A DNA stretch of 27,582 nt. It comes from a virus. The translations under genes were made by a program, and so were the position numbers. The notes under the pieces are model-generated. The model ran no database searches. It was not told where the DNA came from and saw only the letters and a program-made list of their open reading frames with translations. Below, piece after piece: positions 13,573 to 19,482 of this stretch; within the stretch, counting starts at the first letter, position 1, and each line of letters opens with the position of its first letter. The DNA lies in the IMG/VR virus record IMGVR_UViG_3300021091_000338, positions 1 to 27,582 of that record; one strand, given 5' to 3'.

Positions 13573-14045
13573 AGGCTTGTGGCAGCACCCGATGCGCTCA
13601 GGTTGGTAAACCGCTTGAGCGTGATGGTGCCGGTGACCTTGCCGGTCTGGGTGAACTTGAGCGAGCCACCGCCAGCATAGATCCAGCGGTTGCCGGTGGC
13701 AGCGTTGATGGCGTCAACATATCCGCCCATCTTGACCTGCGGAGCGCCGGTCAGGATGCAGGTGCCGTTGACCTCGGGCAGAGTCGTGGCCAGAAGCGCA
13801 TTGGCCGCAGAGGTTGCGGCCGGGATGAAATTGACCGTCAGCGTCAGGCGGTCGTTGTAGCCAATATGGCCGACGACCTCGCCGGCCGAGTTGCGAACCT
13901 CCTCGGTGTCGGCCTCATGGGTCAGGTCGTAGGATTCCATGTCGGGCGAGACGTAGCCGACGATGACCAAGTTGTTGTTGGCATCGTATAGCTGGAGGGT
14001 GGCAGGAGAGCCGAAACGATAAACGCGTCCTTGTGAAGAAGCCAT
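13569..14045 (-). CDS. Major tail tube protein
   Basis: This 158-residue protein begins MASSQGRVYRFGSPATLQLY and contains HEADTEEVRNSAGEVVGHIG, a tail-tube-like segment, then ending strands such as GKVTGTITLKRF. Size, beta richness and position between the tail-completion gene and the chaperone/tape-measure genes fit the hexameric tube subunit. The leader is CCCAACACCAACAAC directly before the ATG, with no Shine-Dalgarno; high expression would be expected, so the leader is of interest. Confidence 0.82.
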   Translation of the reverse strand: MASSQGRVYRFGSPATLQLYDANNNLVIVGYVSPDMESYDLTHEADTEEVRNSAGEVVGHIGYNDRLTLTVNFIPAATSAANALLATTLPEVNGTCILTGAPQVKMGGYVDAINAATGNRWIYAGGGSLKFTQTGKVTGTITLKRFTNLSASGAATSL

Positions 14046-14060
14046 GTTGTTGGTGTTGGG

Positions 14061-14543
14061 TTAGGTGGTTGCGCTGCAGTAAAGCGTGAAGTTGCGAGTG
14101 AACGTTCTGGACCGATTGGAAATCGAAGATGCACCAAAATCAAGCGGAGCGGCGAATTGCGCGGTGAACGGGCCATTGCCGTCGTCTTCCGCGGCATCTA
14201 GGTCCGAAGCCCCGGAATCATCGAAGAGCGGCAGGATGCGGTTGTCTAAGATGCGGACGGTCGAGAGGGCTGCCGACTCGTCGGTGTCGTCAGCCGATAG
14301 CTGCAACTCCACCTCAATCTCCACCTCGCAGGTCAGGTCGGTGCGTTGCATGGGCCGAGCCGAATTGCTTGAGACAACCAGCCGCGGGAAGTTGGGCATT
14401 GTGTCCTCGAGATCCGGGTCATCGTAAAGGCCGCGGCTGTAGGACGTCAGGCAGGTCGGCGTCCCGGTGCCAGACTCGGACCAGTCGGCGGCTGCCAGAT
14501 AGTCTGCCACAGCCTTTTCTGCTCTAAGGGCGACGGCGTTCAT
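14061..14543 (-). CDS. Tail terminator/completion protein candidate, 160 aa
   Basis: The product begins MNAVALRAEKAVADYLAAAD and contains PRLVVSSNSARPM, CEVEIEVELQLSADDTDES and TFTRNFTLYC, the helix-plus-sheet order seen in tail terminator proteins (gpU-like) of siphoviruses. It lies just before the tube gene and just after the HK97-gp10-like gene. The ATG overlaps the upstream stop as ATGA. Family assignment is by position and pattern. Confidence 0.65.
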   Translation of the reverse strand: MNAVALRAEKAVADYLAAADWSESGTGTPTCLTSYSRGLYDDPDLEDTMPNFPRLVVSSNSARPMQRTDLTCEVEIEVELQLSADDTDESAALSTVRILDNRILPLFDDSGASDLDAAEDDGNGPFTAQFAAPLDFGASSISNRSRTFTRNFTLYCSATT

Positions 14544-15337
14544 TTGATGTCGAAGCCGTTGTCCTCCAAGACCTTTCCGTTGGCAAGCAGGGCCTCGGTC
14601 ATGTGGTTGGTCAGCTCGGCCGTCTCGTCGTCGAGCGCCCGCTGCATGGCCGGATGGTAGATCCCGGCAACGCGGTTGTATTGGTTGTCGGCGATGCCGG
14701 CCGTCATCACGATGGTGGCGGTCGGGTTGTATCCTGGAACAGCTTGGAAACCGCGGGCACGGGTGCCCTTGTGCACGGCGACGTTCTCCTCGGGCAGGCC
14801 GTATTGATTGGCTAGGGCCACCAGAGCGGCATTGGTCTTCTTGGGCGCCTTGTAGCCTGCAGGCTTAGACAACGGCTTCCACTTCGGGCTTTGGAACTGA
14901 GTGAATCCGCGGTTGTAGACTCGGATGGCCTTGACCACCGCGGACCGGAGGTAGCCGACCGAGGCGATGGATTTCCGCATCAAGGACGATGCAGCGGCCT
15001 TCATCTGCTCGCCATAGAGGCCGCGCCGTCCAGCCTTGGCTTCCCTTGATTGAGCAATCAGATGCACCCGACGCAGCAACCTAGACCGGCCGATGCGTTT
15101 TCCGGTCTTCTTGCTCTTGCGGTTTATGTCGCCCAGCGGTGTGCCGAGGTAGTTAGCAATGCGTCGGCGCTCCTGTCCCGGGCTCTTGGGCGGCACCAGG
15201 ACGAACAGCCGGACCATGAGGAAGAAGAACCGGGCGTTGATCGCCTTGTGCAGGTCACGCTGGGTCGACAGCAGGTACTGCTTCAAGGCCGCATCGAAGC
15301 GGCTTGTGTCGACCTCCATGTAGACTGCCGGTCTCAT
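14540..15337 (-). CDS. HK97 gp10-like / minor tail neck protein, 265 aa
   Basis: The product begins MRPAVYMEVDTSRFDAALKQ, followed by a strongly basic stretch (GRSRLLRRVHLIAQSREAKA and KAGRRGLYGEQ). Such basic proteins with an N-terminal helical repeat are typical of the gp10/minor tail Z-type neck position. I chose ATG 15337 because it overlaps the upstream stop as ATGA. The same frame stays open to 15694, but that part overlays the neighbouring gene and reads as Arg/Gly/His-rich low-quality sequence. Confidence 0.7.
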   Translation of the reverse strand: MRPAVYMEVDTSRFDAALKQYLLSTQRDLHKAINARFFFLMVRLFVLVPPKSPGQERRRIANYLGTPLGDINRKSKKTGKRIGRSRLLRRVHLIAQSREAKAGRRGLYGEQMKAAASSLMRKSIASVGYLRSAVVKAIRVYNRGFTQFQSPKWKPLSKPAGYKAPKKTNAALVALANQYGLPEENVAVHKGTRARGFQAVPGYNPTATIVMTAGIADNQYNRVAGIYHPAMQRALDDETAELTNHMTEALLANGKVLEDNGFDIK

Positions 15338-15789
15338 TTGGTCTTGGCCCCCAGTTCGAGGCTGTAATAGGCGCCGGAGGCATCCACCCGGCAGGACATG
15401 ATCCGCAGGGTGCGTCCTTGGTAAACCAGCGTCCGGCCGACCACCGGACGTGGCTTGCAGAAGGTCAGGGCGATGCGGTCGGTGTTCTCCTGCAGAACAA
15501 AGCCCGAGTCCTCCCGCTGCAGTCTTGAGAAGGTGGTGCCCTGGTCGAGCGTGTAGAGCGTGGAATCCATCGTCACCAGCGTGCTGTCGCAGGTCTTCCA
15601 ATCGGAGAACTTCACCAGGATCCGAGATGCCACGTTGTCCTGGAATCCTCCGGCCACCGGGGTGTTGGCGTCGTTGACGGCTGCCGGGATGCACCGGATG
15701 GAAGATCCCTCCCAGATGAACATGGGCGCCCCCAGCATCTGCTGCAGCACCGTCATGCCCTGCTGTAGACTGGATCCGATGATGGTCAC
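15334..15789 (-). CDS. Head-tail connector / head closure candidate, 151 aa
   Basis: The product begins MTIIGSSLQQGMTVLQQMLG and is beta-rich afterward (ASRILVKFSDW, FSRLQREDSGFVL, GRTLRIMSCRVDASGAYYSL), like small stopper proteins between portal and tail. The start is GTG 15789, overlapping the upstream stop as GTGA; the stop overlaps the next start as ATGA. Position between the portal/capsid genes and the neck genes supports a connector role. No direct family match can be claimed. Confidence 0.6.
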   Translation of the reverse strand: MTIIGSSLQQGMTVLQQMLGAPMFIWEGSSIRCIPAAVNDANTPVAGGFQDNVASRILVKFSDWKTCDSTLVTMDSTLYTLDQGTTFSRLQREDSGFVLQENTDRIALTFCKPRPVVGRTLVYQGRTLRIMSCRVDASGAYYSLELGAKTK

Positions 15790-16298
15790 GGCGGCGGAGT
15801 GGTGAAGAACAGGCCGGTGATGATCAGACGAGAAGTGGCCTGGACGTGGGCCGTCAGCGAATCGGCGTTGCCGTTCTCGTAGTGCGAGAGTTGAGCGTAA
15901 TTTGTTCCGGCGGAGATCAGGCCCTGAATGTCGGTCTTGGCCGAGGAAGTAAGGTTGTCGGCCCAGATCTCGACAGACCCGGAGTAGGTAGAGGTTGCCG
16001 GCAGGCTGATCCTAAGCTCACCGGAGGCGGACCCAGAGACCGCGGTGACGGTCAAGTCGACCGTGAACCATCTCAGATTGCCAATCTCAGTTGTGCGCGC
16101 TGTGGCAATCGTAAACGTAAATGTGCGACCGCCACCGGAATCGACCAAGGTCGGGGTGTAGGCCGTCGCAGTAGTCAGGGCCGAGATGTCGGTGTAGAGC
16201 TCGGTGAAGTTGTCATTGATCTTCTCGCCAGCACCGCGGAGCGTGTCTCCGGTGTTGTCGTTGGCGATGGCGCCGATGTTGATGGTTTGCTGGGCCAT
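15786..16298 (-). CDS. Structural protein with NIGAIANDNTGDTLR motif, 170 aa
   Basis: The N-terminus MAQQTINIGAIANDNTGDTL then GEKINDNFTELY is a well-known phage tail-fibre/appendage motif (N.G..pNDgTGD.lR...K.NdNF.ELY). The rest is beta-rich (FTFTIATARTTEIGNL, GELRISLPATSTYSG). It may be a short fibre or a decoration subunit. It sits between the lysis cassette and the connector genes, so adsorption and neck genes are interleaved here. It starts at 16298, three bases after the lipoprotein stop. Confidence 0.7.
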   Translation of the reverse strand: MAQQTINIGAIANDNTGDTLRGAGEKINDNFTELYTDISALTTATAYTPTLVDSGGGRTFTFTIATARTTEIGNLRWFTVDLTVTAVSGSASGELRISLPATSTYSGSVEIWADNLTSSAKTDIQGLISAGTNYAQLSHYENGNADSLTAHVQATSRLIITGLFFTTPPP

Positions 16299-16301
16299 AA
16301 A

Positions 16302-16532
16302 TCATTCTTTTGGGAGAACGTACCACCCGGCGGGCAGCGTCACATTGGACGGCCCGACGAGCTTCTTGTCTCGGTCGAAACCATAGACGCTGGCCGTCAC
16401 GGGCTTGGCCAGCATCACCGGATCACCGTGAGGCACCAGGACCACCTTGGTCATCTGGCAGCCTAGGCAGATCGGCAACACGACGAGCCAGATCATCCCG
16501 TAGATCCTGCGGAGCTTGGCCGTGCTGGACAT
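16302..16532 (-). CDS. Candidate lipoprotein, possible outer-membrane spanin-like protein, 76 aa
   Basis: The product begins MSSTAKLRRIYGMIWLVVLP; a basic n-region and a hydrophobic stretch are followed by ICLGC, a passable but imperfect lipobox with Cys at about residue 25 (-1 Gly is right, -3 Cys is atypical). The mature part is 52 residues with a GPSNVTLPAGWYVLP end. It follows the holin genes and overlaps the preceding small gene by 110 bases in another frame, as Rz1 overlaps Rz in lambda-like phages. It is therefore a candidate lysis lipoprotein; a host-exclusion lipoprotein is the alternative. Confidence 0.65.
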   Translation of the reverse strand: MSSTAKLRRIYGMIWLVVLPICLGCQMTKVVLVPHGDPVMLAKPVTASVYGFDRDKKLVGPSNVTLPAGWYVLPKE

Positions 16533-16596
16533 CGGTAGCTGGGGTTTCGCGGAAGAAGTCGAGGATGGCGCGGAGGATCTGATAGATCCAGTTCAC
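16423..16596 (-). CDS. Small lysis-region protein, 57 aa, overlapping the lipoprotein gene
   Basis: The start is GTG 16596, overlapping the holin stop as GTGA. The product begins MNWIYQILRAILDFFRETPA and continues DVQHGQAPQDLRDDLARRV. The first 16 residues form a hydrophobic or amphipathic helix; the rest is polar. It overlaps the lipoprotein gene by 110 bases in a different frame. It lacks the long transmembrane helix and coiled coil expected of a classical i-spanin, so the spanin reading is tentative. It may instead be a small lysis regulator. Confidence 0.5.
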   Translation of the reverse strand: MNWIYQILRAILDFFRETPATDVQHGQAPQDLRDDLARRVADLPRLPDDQGGPGASR

Positions 16597-16763
16597 TCGG
16601 GCTTCTTGCGGTTGCTCTTGATGGACCATCCGACGCTGGCCAGCGACAGCAACGCACCGACGATCTCGGTGAGCTGCTCAGTCGAAGCGATGCCCTTGGC
16701 GACCAAGAAGCCACCAGCAGCGGTAAGGGCGTGGCGGATGAGGGAGGCGATGTTGGGATTCAT
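16593..16763 (-). CDS. Small holin-like protein (Pam3 gp28-like), 56 aa
   Basis: The product begins MNPNIASLIRHALTAAGGFL, then VAKGIASTEQLTEIVGALLS, and ends in a basic tail (IKSNRKKPE). The two hydrophobic helices separated by a short Glu-containing turn and the RHALTA.GG.L..KG pattern match small holins of the Pam3 gp28 type. It would form membrane lesions that let the endolysin escape. Its ATG overlaps the upstream membrane-protein stop as ATGA. It is too short for default gene-length cut-offs. Confidence 0.75.
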   Translation of the reverse strand: MNPNIASLIRHALTAAGGFLVAKGIASTEQLTEIVGALLSLASVGWSIKSNRKKPE

Positions 16764-16945
16764 TTGTTACGGTTTTTCCAGATCTCCAGGACGTTGCGGA
16801 TGATGACTGTCAGGGCCGCCAGCGAGCCCAAGATGACGCTGATGTTGGCGACCATAGGATCGGAGACGATGCCGGCCACGAGCAGGCCCCCAGCGGGTCC
16901 ACCGATCCCGATACTGAGGTCGCGGATGGTATCGTGGAGGTTCAT
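16760..16945 (-). CDS. Small membrane protein, second holin/antiholin candidate, 61 aa
   Basis: The product begins MNLHDTIRDLSIGIGGPAGG. It contains a Gly/Ala/Val hydrophobic stretch (about residues 12-28) and a second helix (ISVILGSLAALTVIIRNVLE), with a positively charged end KNRNK. Two adjacent small membrane proteins next to a holin suggest a holin/antiholin pair. It overlaps the next gene as ATGA. The polarity of the pair cannot be told from the sequence. Confidence 0.65.
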   Translation of the reverse strand: MNLHDTIRDLSIGIGGPAGGLLVAGIVSDPMVANISVILGSLAALTVIIRNVLEIWKNRNK

Positions 16946-16948
16946 GGT

Positions 16949-17101
16949 CTACTGGGTCTTTGCGGCGTTAGCAGCTTCGAGGATCGCATCGGCCAGAGGA
17001 ACGCCGACCTTGGCGTTCTGGTAGCCGCCCGCTTTGATCGCGATGTCGATGAGCTGGAGCAAGGCCTGCACCTGCTGCTCGGTGAGTGGGATGTTGATCA
17101 T
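16949..17101 (-). CDS. Small hypothetical protein, 50 aa
   Basis: The product begins MINIPLTEQQVQALLQLIDI and ends LEAANAAKTQ. It is soluble-looking and helical, with no recognised family. It overlaps the upstream DUF7936-like gene as ATGA and lies three bases before the membrane-protein start. Tight spacing and a good reading frame support it as a real gene of the lysis block. Confidence 0.6.
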   Translation of the reverse strand: MINIPLTEQQVQALLQLIDIAIKAGGYQNAKVGVPLADAILEAANAAKTQ

Positions 17102-17502
17102 GGCGCGACAGGATCAACAACCGGCTCGTCATTCGCAACCACAGGCTTCGGCGGAGCTTGCAGCGTCGAAGCGTCGATGCCACCAGTCGGCCACGGCAGC
17201 GGAGGCGTGATGATCGGAGGATTCTTCTGGTTCTCGATCTGCTGCACCACAGCAGCCTCCGCAGAGTCCTTGTCCACGCCGTTGGTCCAGACCCAGTTCA
17301 GCACCTCTGCCTGCGTGAGGTTGGGGTACGGAATGAATGCCGAAGGATCGGGCGGTGTGAACGACACGGTTGCGTAGACGCTGCCGGTGTAGGTGCCATC
17401 GGTGCCGTTGCAACGCCAGGCGGCGGTGACGACGACATCGGTGAGCGAGCCTTCGACGGGACGAACCCAGAGGGTTTCGATGAGCCAAGTGAGGGTGGGC
17501 AT
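17098..17502 (-). CDS. DUF7936-like phage protein, 134 aa
   Basis: The product begins MPTLTWLIETLWVRPVEGSL, then VVVTAAWRCNGTDGTYTGSV and a C-terminal IITPPLPW followed by a Pro-rich tail. The pattern W.IE.L...P..G.TDVV....WRCNGTDG.Y.G.V is common in fibre regions of cyanophages and other aquatic phages. Its role is unknown but it is usually next to tail fibres, as here. It starts one base past the fibre gene stop (TAATATG). Confidence 0.75.
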   Translation of the reverse strand: MPTLTWLIETLWVRPVEGSLTDVVVTAAWRCNGTDGTYTGSVYATVSFTPPDPSAFIPYPNLTQAEVLNWVWTNGVDKDSAEAAVVQQIENQKNPPIITPPLPWPTGGIDASTLQAPPKPVVANDEPVVDPVAP

Positions 17503-17503
17503 A

Positions 17504-18802
17504 TTAGCGGGTTTCGAGGGTTTGAACGCGAGCGGTCAGTTCTTGGATGGCAGCGACGAGGATCGGAACCACGCGAGACATATCAATCGACTGGGCTTTG
17601 ATTGATCCATCGGAATTCACAGCGTCCTTTTCGCCAGTCACAGCAGCAGGAACAACCTCAGCCAATTCGTGAGCCAAGAAGCCTTCACCAGCGGAACCAT
17701 TGGCTTTCCACTTGTAGACGGAAGGCTTGAGAGCATTGACGCGAGCCAGACCACCGGAGAGCGGAGCGACAGCCTCCTTCAAACGATAGTCTGAAGTGCT
17801 GTTGAACGTGGTTCCGGTTGTAGTGACAGATACATTTCCAACAGCAGTTCCATTTCTCGTAAAATACAGGACAATTCCATCATTGTTTCGGTTAAATGCC
17901 CCAGCAACTCCAGTAGTGTTTGAAACACTCAAGAAAGCAGGTTGGATAGAAATTCCATCAACAGCATTGTAAGCCGGATTTGTATTCGTCGTCCCCACCA
18001 ACAAATTCCCATCGCTCGTCAGCGTCATCGCCTGCGTGTAGGCAATTGTTCCACCGGCAACACCATTGTTGGAAGTCCACCAAGAATGAGTTCCGTCATC
18101 ACCACGCGCAAGATAGCGAGTGCTGTATCCGTTGTATATGAACTTAAAATCAGCCGCGCTATTGATAAACGCGTTTGAAGTAGCAACAAGCCAAGGAAGC
18201 GATGCAGAAGTATGTCCAGAAATCGCGCCGCCAGAGCCAAATTGAAACGCTTTCCAACTGCTATTCCACGCACTCGGCGTAACCCCTAGGCCAAGGTTGC
18301 CTGCGTAGTCGAGCAACATCTTATCGCTGCCAGCAATTTGAAAAGCTAACTGACCCAAGGCTCCAATAGAGTACGCAGCATTGAAGACAACAGTTCTGTC
18401 GTCTGCCAAGCCGTCGCTGCGTGTTGCAATAACAAGACCACGGTTTACGGTTCCTGTGAAAATCGCTTGCGTGGTATTGTTTGCGCCTCTGACATCAAGA
18501 GTAGTCGCCGGACTCGCCGTCCCAATACCCACCCGATTGTTCGCCGAATCGACCTTCAGGGTGCTGGTATCAACGGTCAGGTCGCCGGTGATGGTGGCGG
18601 ATCCGGCGGTCACCAGACCGGAAACAGTAAACGCTCCAGTCGCAGTTGGAGACGATGACAACAGGTTGTTCAGCGTCACCTTCTTTGTGGTTCCGGTCGC
18701 TGCCATCGACGTATCGGAAACATCGACCAGCACCAGAGGATCATTGGCCGGATCGGTTGAAGTGCCGATTGAGGTTAGGGCTGTAATCTTAGAATCAGGC
18801 AT
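17504..18802 (-). CDS. Tail fibre with C-terminal S74 intramolecular chaperone
   Basis: This encodes 432 residues. The N-terminus (MPDSKITALTSIGTSTDPAN) is a typical virion-attachment segment of phage fibres. The middle consists of beta-rich repeats (VDSANNRVGIGTASP, GNLGLGVTPSAW). The C-terminus carries an endosialidase-type S74 autoprocessing chaperone: TSDYRLKEAV with catalytic S337 and K342, followed by GFLAHELAEVVPAAV and a helical end. The chaperone trimerises the fibre and cuts itself off, leaving the receptor-binding part. The DNA of the middle part is clearly less G+C-rich than neighbouring genes, a sign of module exchange. Confidence 0.9.
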   Translation of the reverse strand: MPDSKITALTSIGTSTDPANDPLVLVDVSDTSMAATGTTKKVTLNNLLSSSPTATGAFTVSGLVTAGSATITGDLTVDTSTLKVDSANNRVGIGTASPATTLDVRGANNTTQAIFTGTVNRGLVIATRSDGLADDRTVVFNAAYSIGALGQLAFQIAGSDKMLLDYAGNLGLGVTPSAWNSSWKAFQFGSGGAISGHTSASLPWLVATSNAFINSAADFKFIYNGYSTRYLARGDDGTHSWWTSNNGVAGGTIAYTQAMTLTSDGNLLVGTTNTNPAYNAVDGISIQPAFLSVSNTTGVAGAFNRNNDGIVLYFTRNGTAVGNVSVTTTGTTFNSTSDYRLKEAVAPLSGGLARVNALKPSVYKWKANGSAGEGFLAHELAEVVPAAVTGEKDAVNSDGSIKAQSIDMSRVVPILVAAIQELTARVQTLETR

Positions 18803-18814
18803 GGGTCGAGAGCG

Positions 18815-18973
18815 TTAGTCGGTTGAGAGTGAGAAGATGATTTTGGAAGTGCCGTCCTCTTGGAAAACAAATGACGTGCCGTCCTCCTGCATCATTTGAC
18901 GATCCATCGCTGGATATATGACCTCAATGACATCATCCGATGTCGAGAGATTGAGCGACAGCGAGAGCGTCAT
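18815..18973 (-). CDS. Small hypothetical protein, 52 aa
   Basis: The product begins MTLSLSLNLSTSDDVIEVIY. It contains the near-repeat QEDGTSFVFQEDGTSKIIF. It reads as a small strand-rich structural peptide. It sits between the 86-residue gene and the fibre gene with gaps of 3 and 12 bases, consistent with a real gene of the adsorption block. No family is recognised. Confidence 0.6.
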   Translation of the reverse strand: MTLSLSLNLSTSDDVIEVIYPAMDRQMMQEDGTSFVFQEDGTSKIIFSLSTD

Positions 18974-18976
18974 GGA

Positions 18977-19237
18977 TCAGGCGCGAGCGAGGTATGCGAT
19001 CACGGAACCGCTGGCGAGCTGGAAGCTCGAAATCTTGCCGACGATGGTAAAGCCAGCAGGAATGGTCGTTGCAGTCCAGGTGCCGCTGATGCCGGTGCCG
19101 CTAATGCTGGTGAATACAGCAGCAGAGACGATCTGGATGGCGATGTACCCAGCGGATTGTGCAGACGTATTGGTCACCAGAGCGAAGCCCTGATGTCCCA
19201 TCGAATCCTGCGTTGCAATATCAGTTTGAACGGCCAT
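18977..19237 (-). CDS. Small virion protein candidate, 86 aa
   Basis: The product begins MAVQTDIATQDSMGHQGFAL and ends SSFQLASGSVIAYLARA. It is Ala/Ser/Thr/Gly-rich with alternating hydrophobics, which fits a beta-sandwich decoration or spike protein. It follows the capsid gene and its accessory, the usual place for head decoration or fibre adaptor genes. The leader is A-rich (CCGAAAAACAAA) without a Shine-Dalgarno and follows a strong hairpin at 19253-19282. Confidence 0.65.
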   Translation of the reverse strand: MAVQTDIATQDSMGHQGFALVTNTSAQSAGYIAIQIVSAAVFTSISGTGISGTWTATTIPAGFTIVGKISSFQLASGSVIAYLARA

Positions 19238-19252
19238 TTTGTTTTTCGGTTA

Positions 19253-19282
19253 GGGGGCCCCGGCCGGATTGCCGAGGCCCCC
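19253..19282. terminator. Strong 12-bp hairpin between capsid accessory and next gene (no U-run)
   Basis: Arms GGGGGCCCCGGC (19253-19264) and GCCGAGGCCCCC (19271-19282) pair over 12 positions around a 6-base loop, with one position that is a G-U wobble in the minus-strand transcript. It would form a very stable RNA hairpin 15 bases before the next start codon on the minus strand. No U-run follows on the minus strand, so it is not a classic intrinsic terminator. It may instead attenuate, process or stabilise the capsid-gene mRNA. Confidence 0.6.
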
Positions 19283-19294
19283 AGGTTGAGCTGC

Positions 19295-19471
19295 TTATCC
19301 TTTGCGGATCTTAGGGCACAGGGCTCCCTGTATCCACAGGATGAGCTTGCCTCCTTCGGGAACATTCGCGGTGTTGAAGTCGCTGCGCTGGAGAGACGCA
19401 TCGACCTCGGGACCGGCGACAATCTTGGCCTTGCCGTTGCGGTCCACCGAGATGGTTGTGGCGATTCTCAT
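19295..19471 (-). CDS. Small hypothetical protein after the capsid gene, 58 aa
   Basis: The product begins MRIATTISVDRNGKAKIVAG and ends WIQGALCPKIRKG. It looks like a small beta-rich protein. It lies 11 bases downstream of the protease-capsid gene, so it may be a head accessory or decoration factor. The leader has no Shine-Dalgarno. No family is recognised. Confidence 0.6.
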   Translation of the reverse strand: MRIATTISVDRNGKAKIVAGPEVDASLQRSDFNTANVPEGGKLILWIQGALCPKIRKG

Positions 19472-19482
19472 GGTCCAGGCGA

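Noticed and set aside
15338-15694. Upstream extension of the gp10-like gene
   Set aside because: It overlays the connector gene and reads as Arg/Gly/His-rich noise; the ATGA start at 15337 is better.
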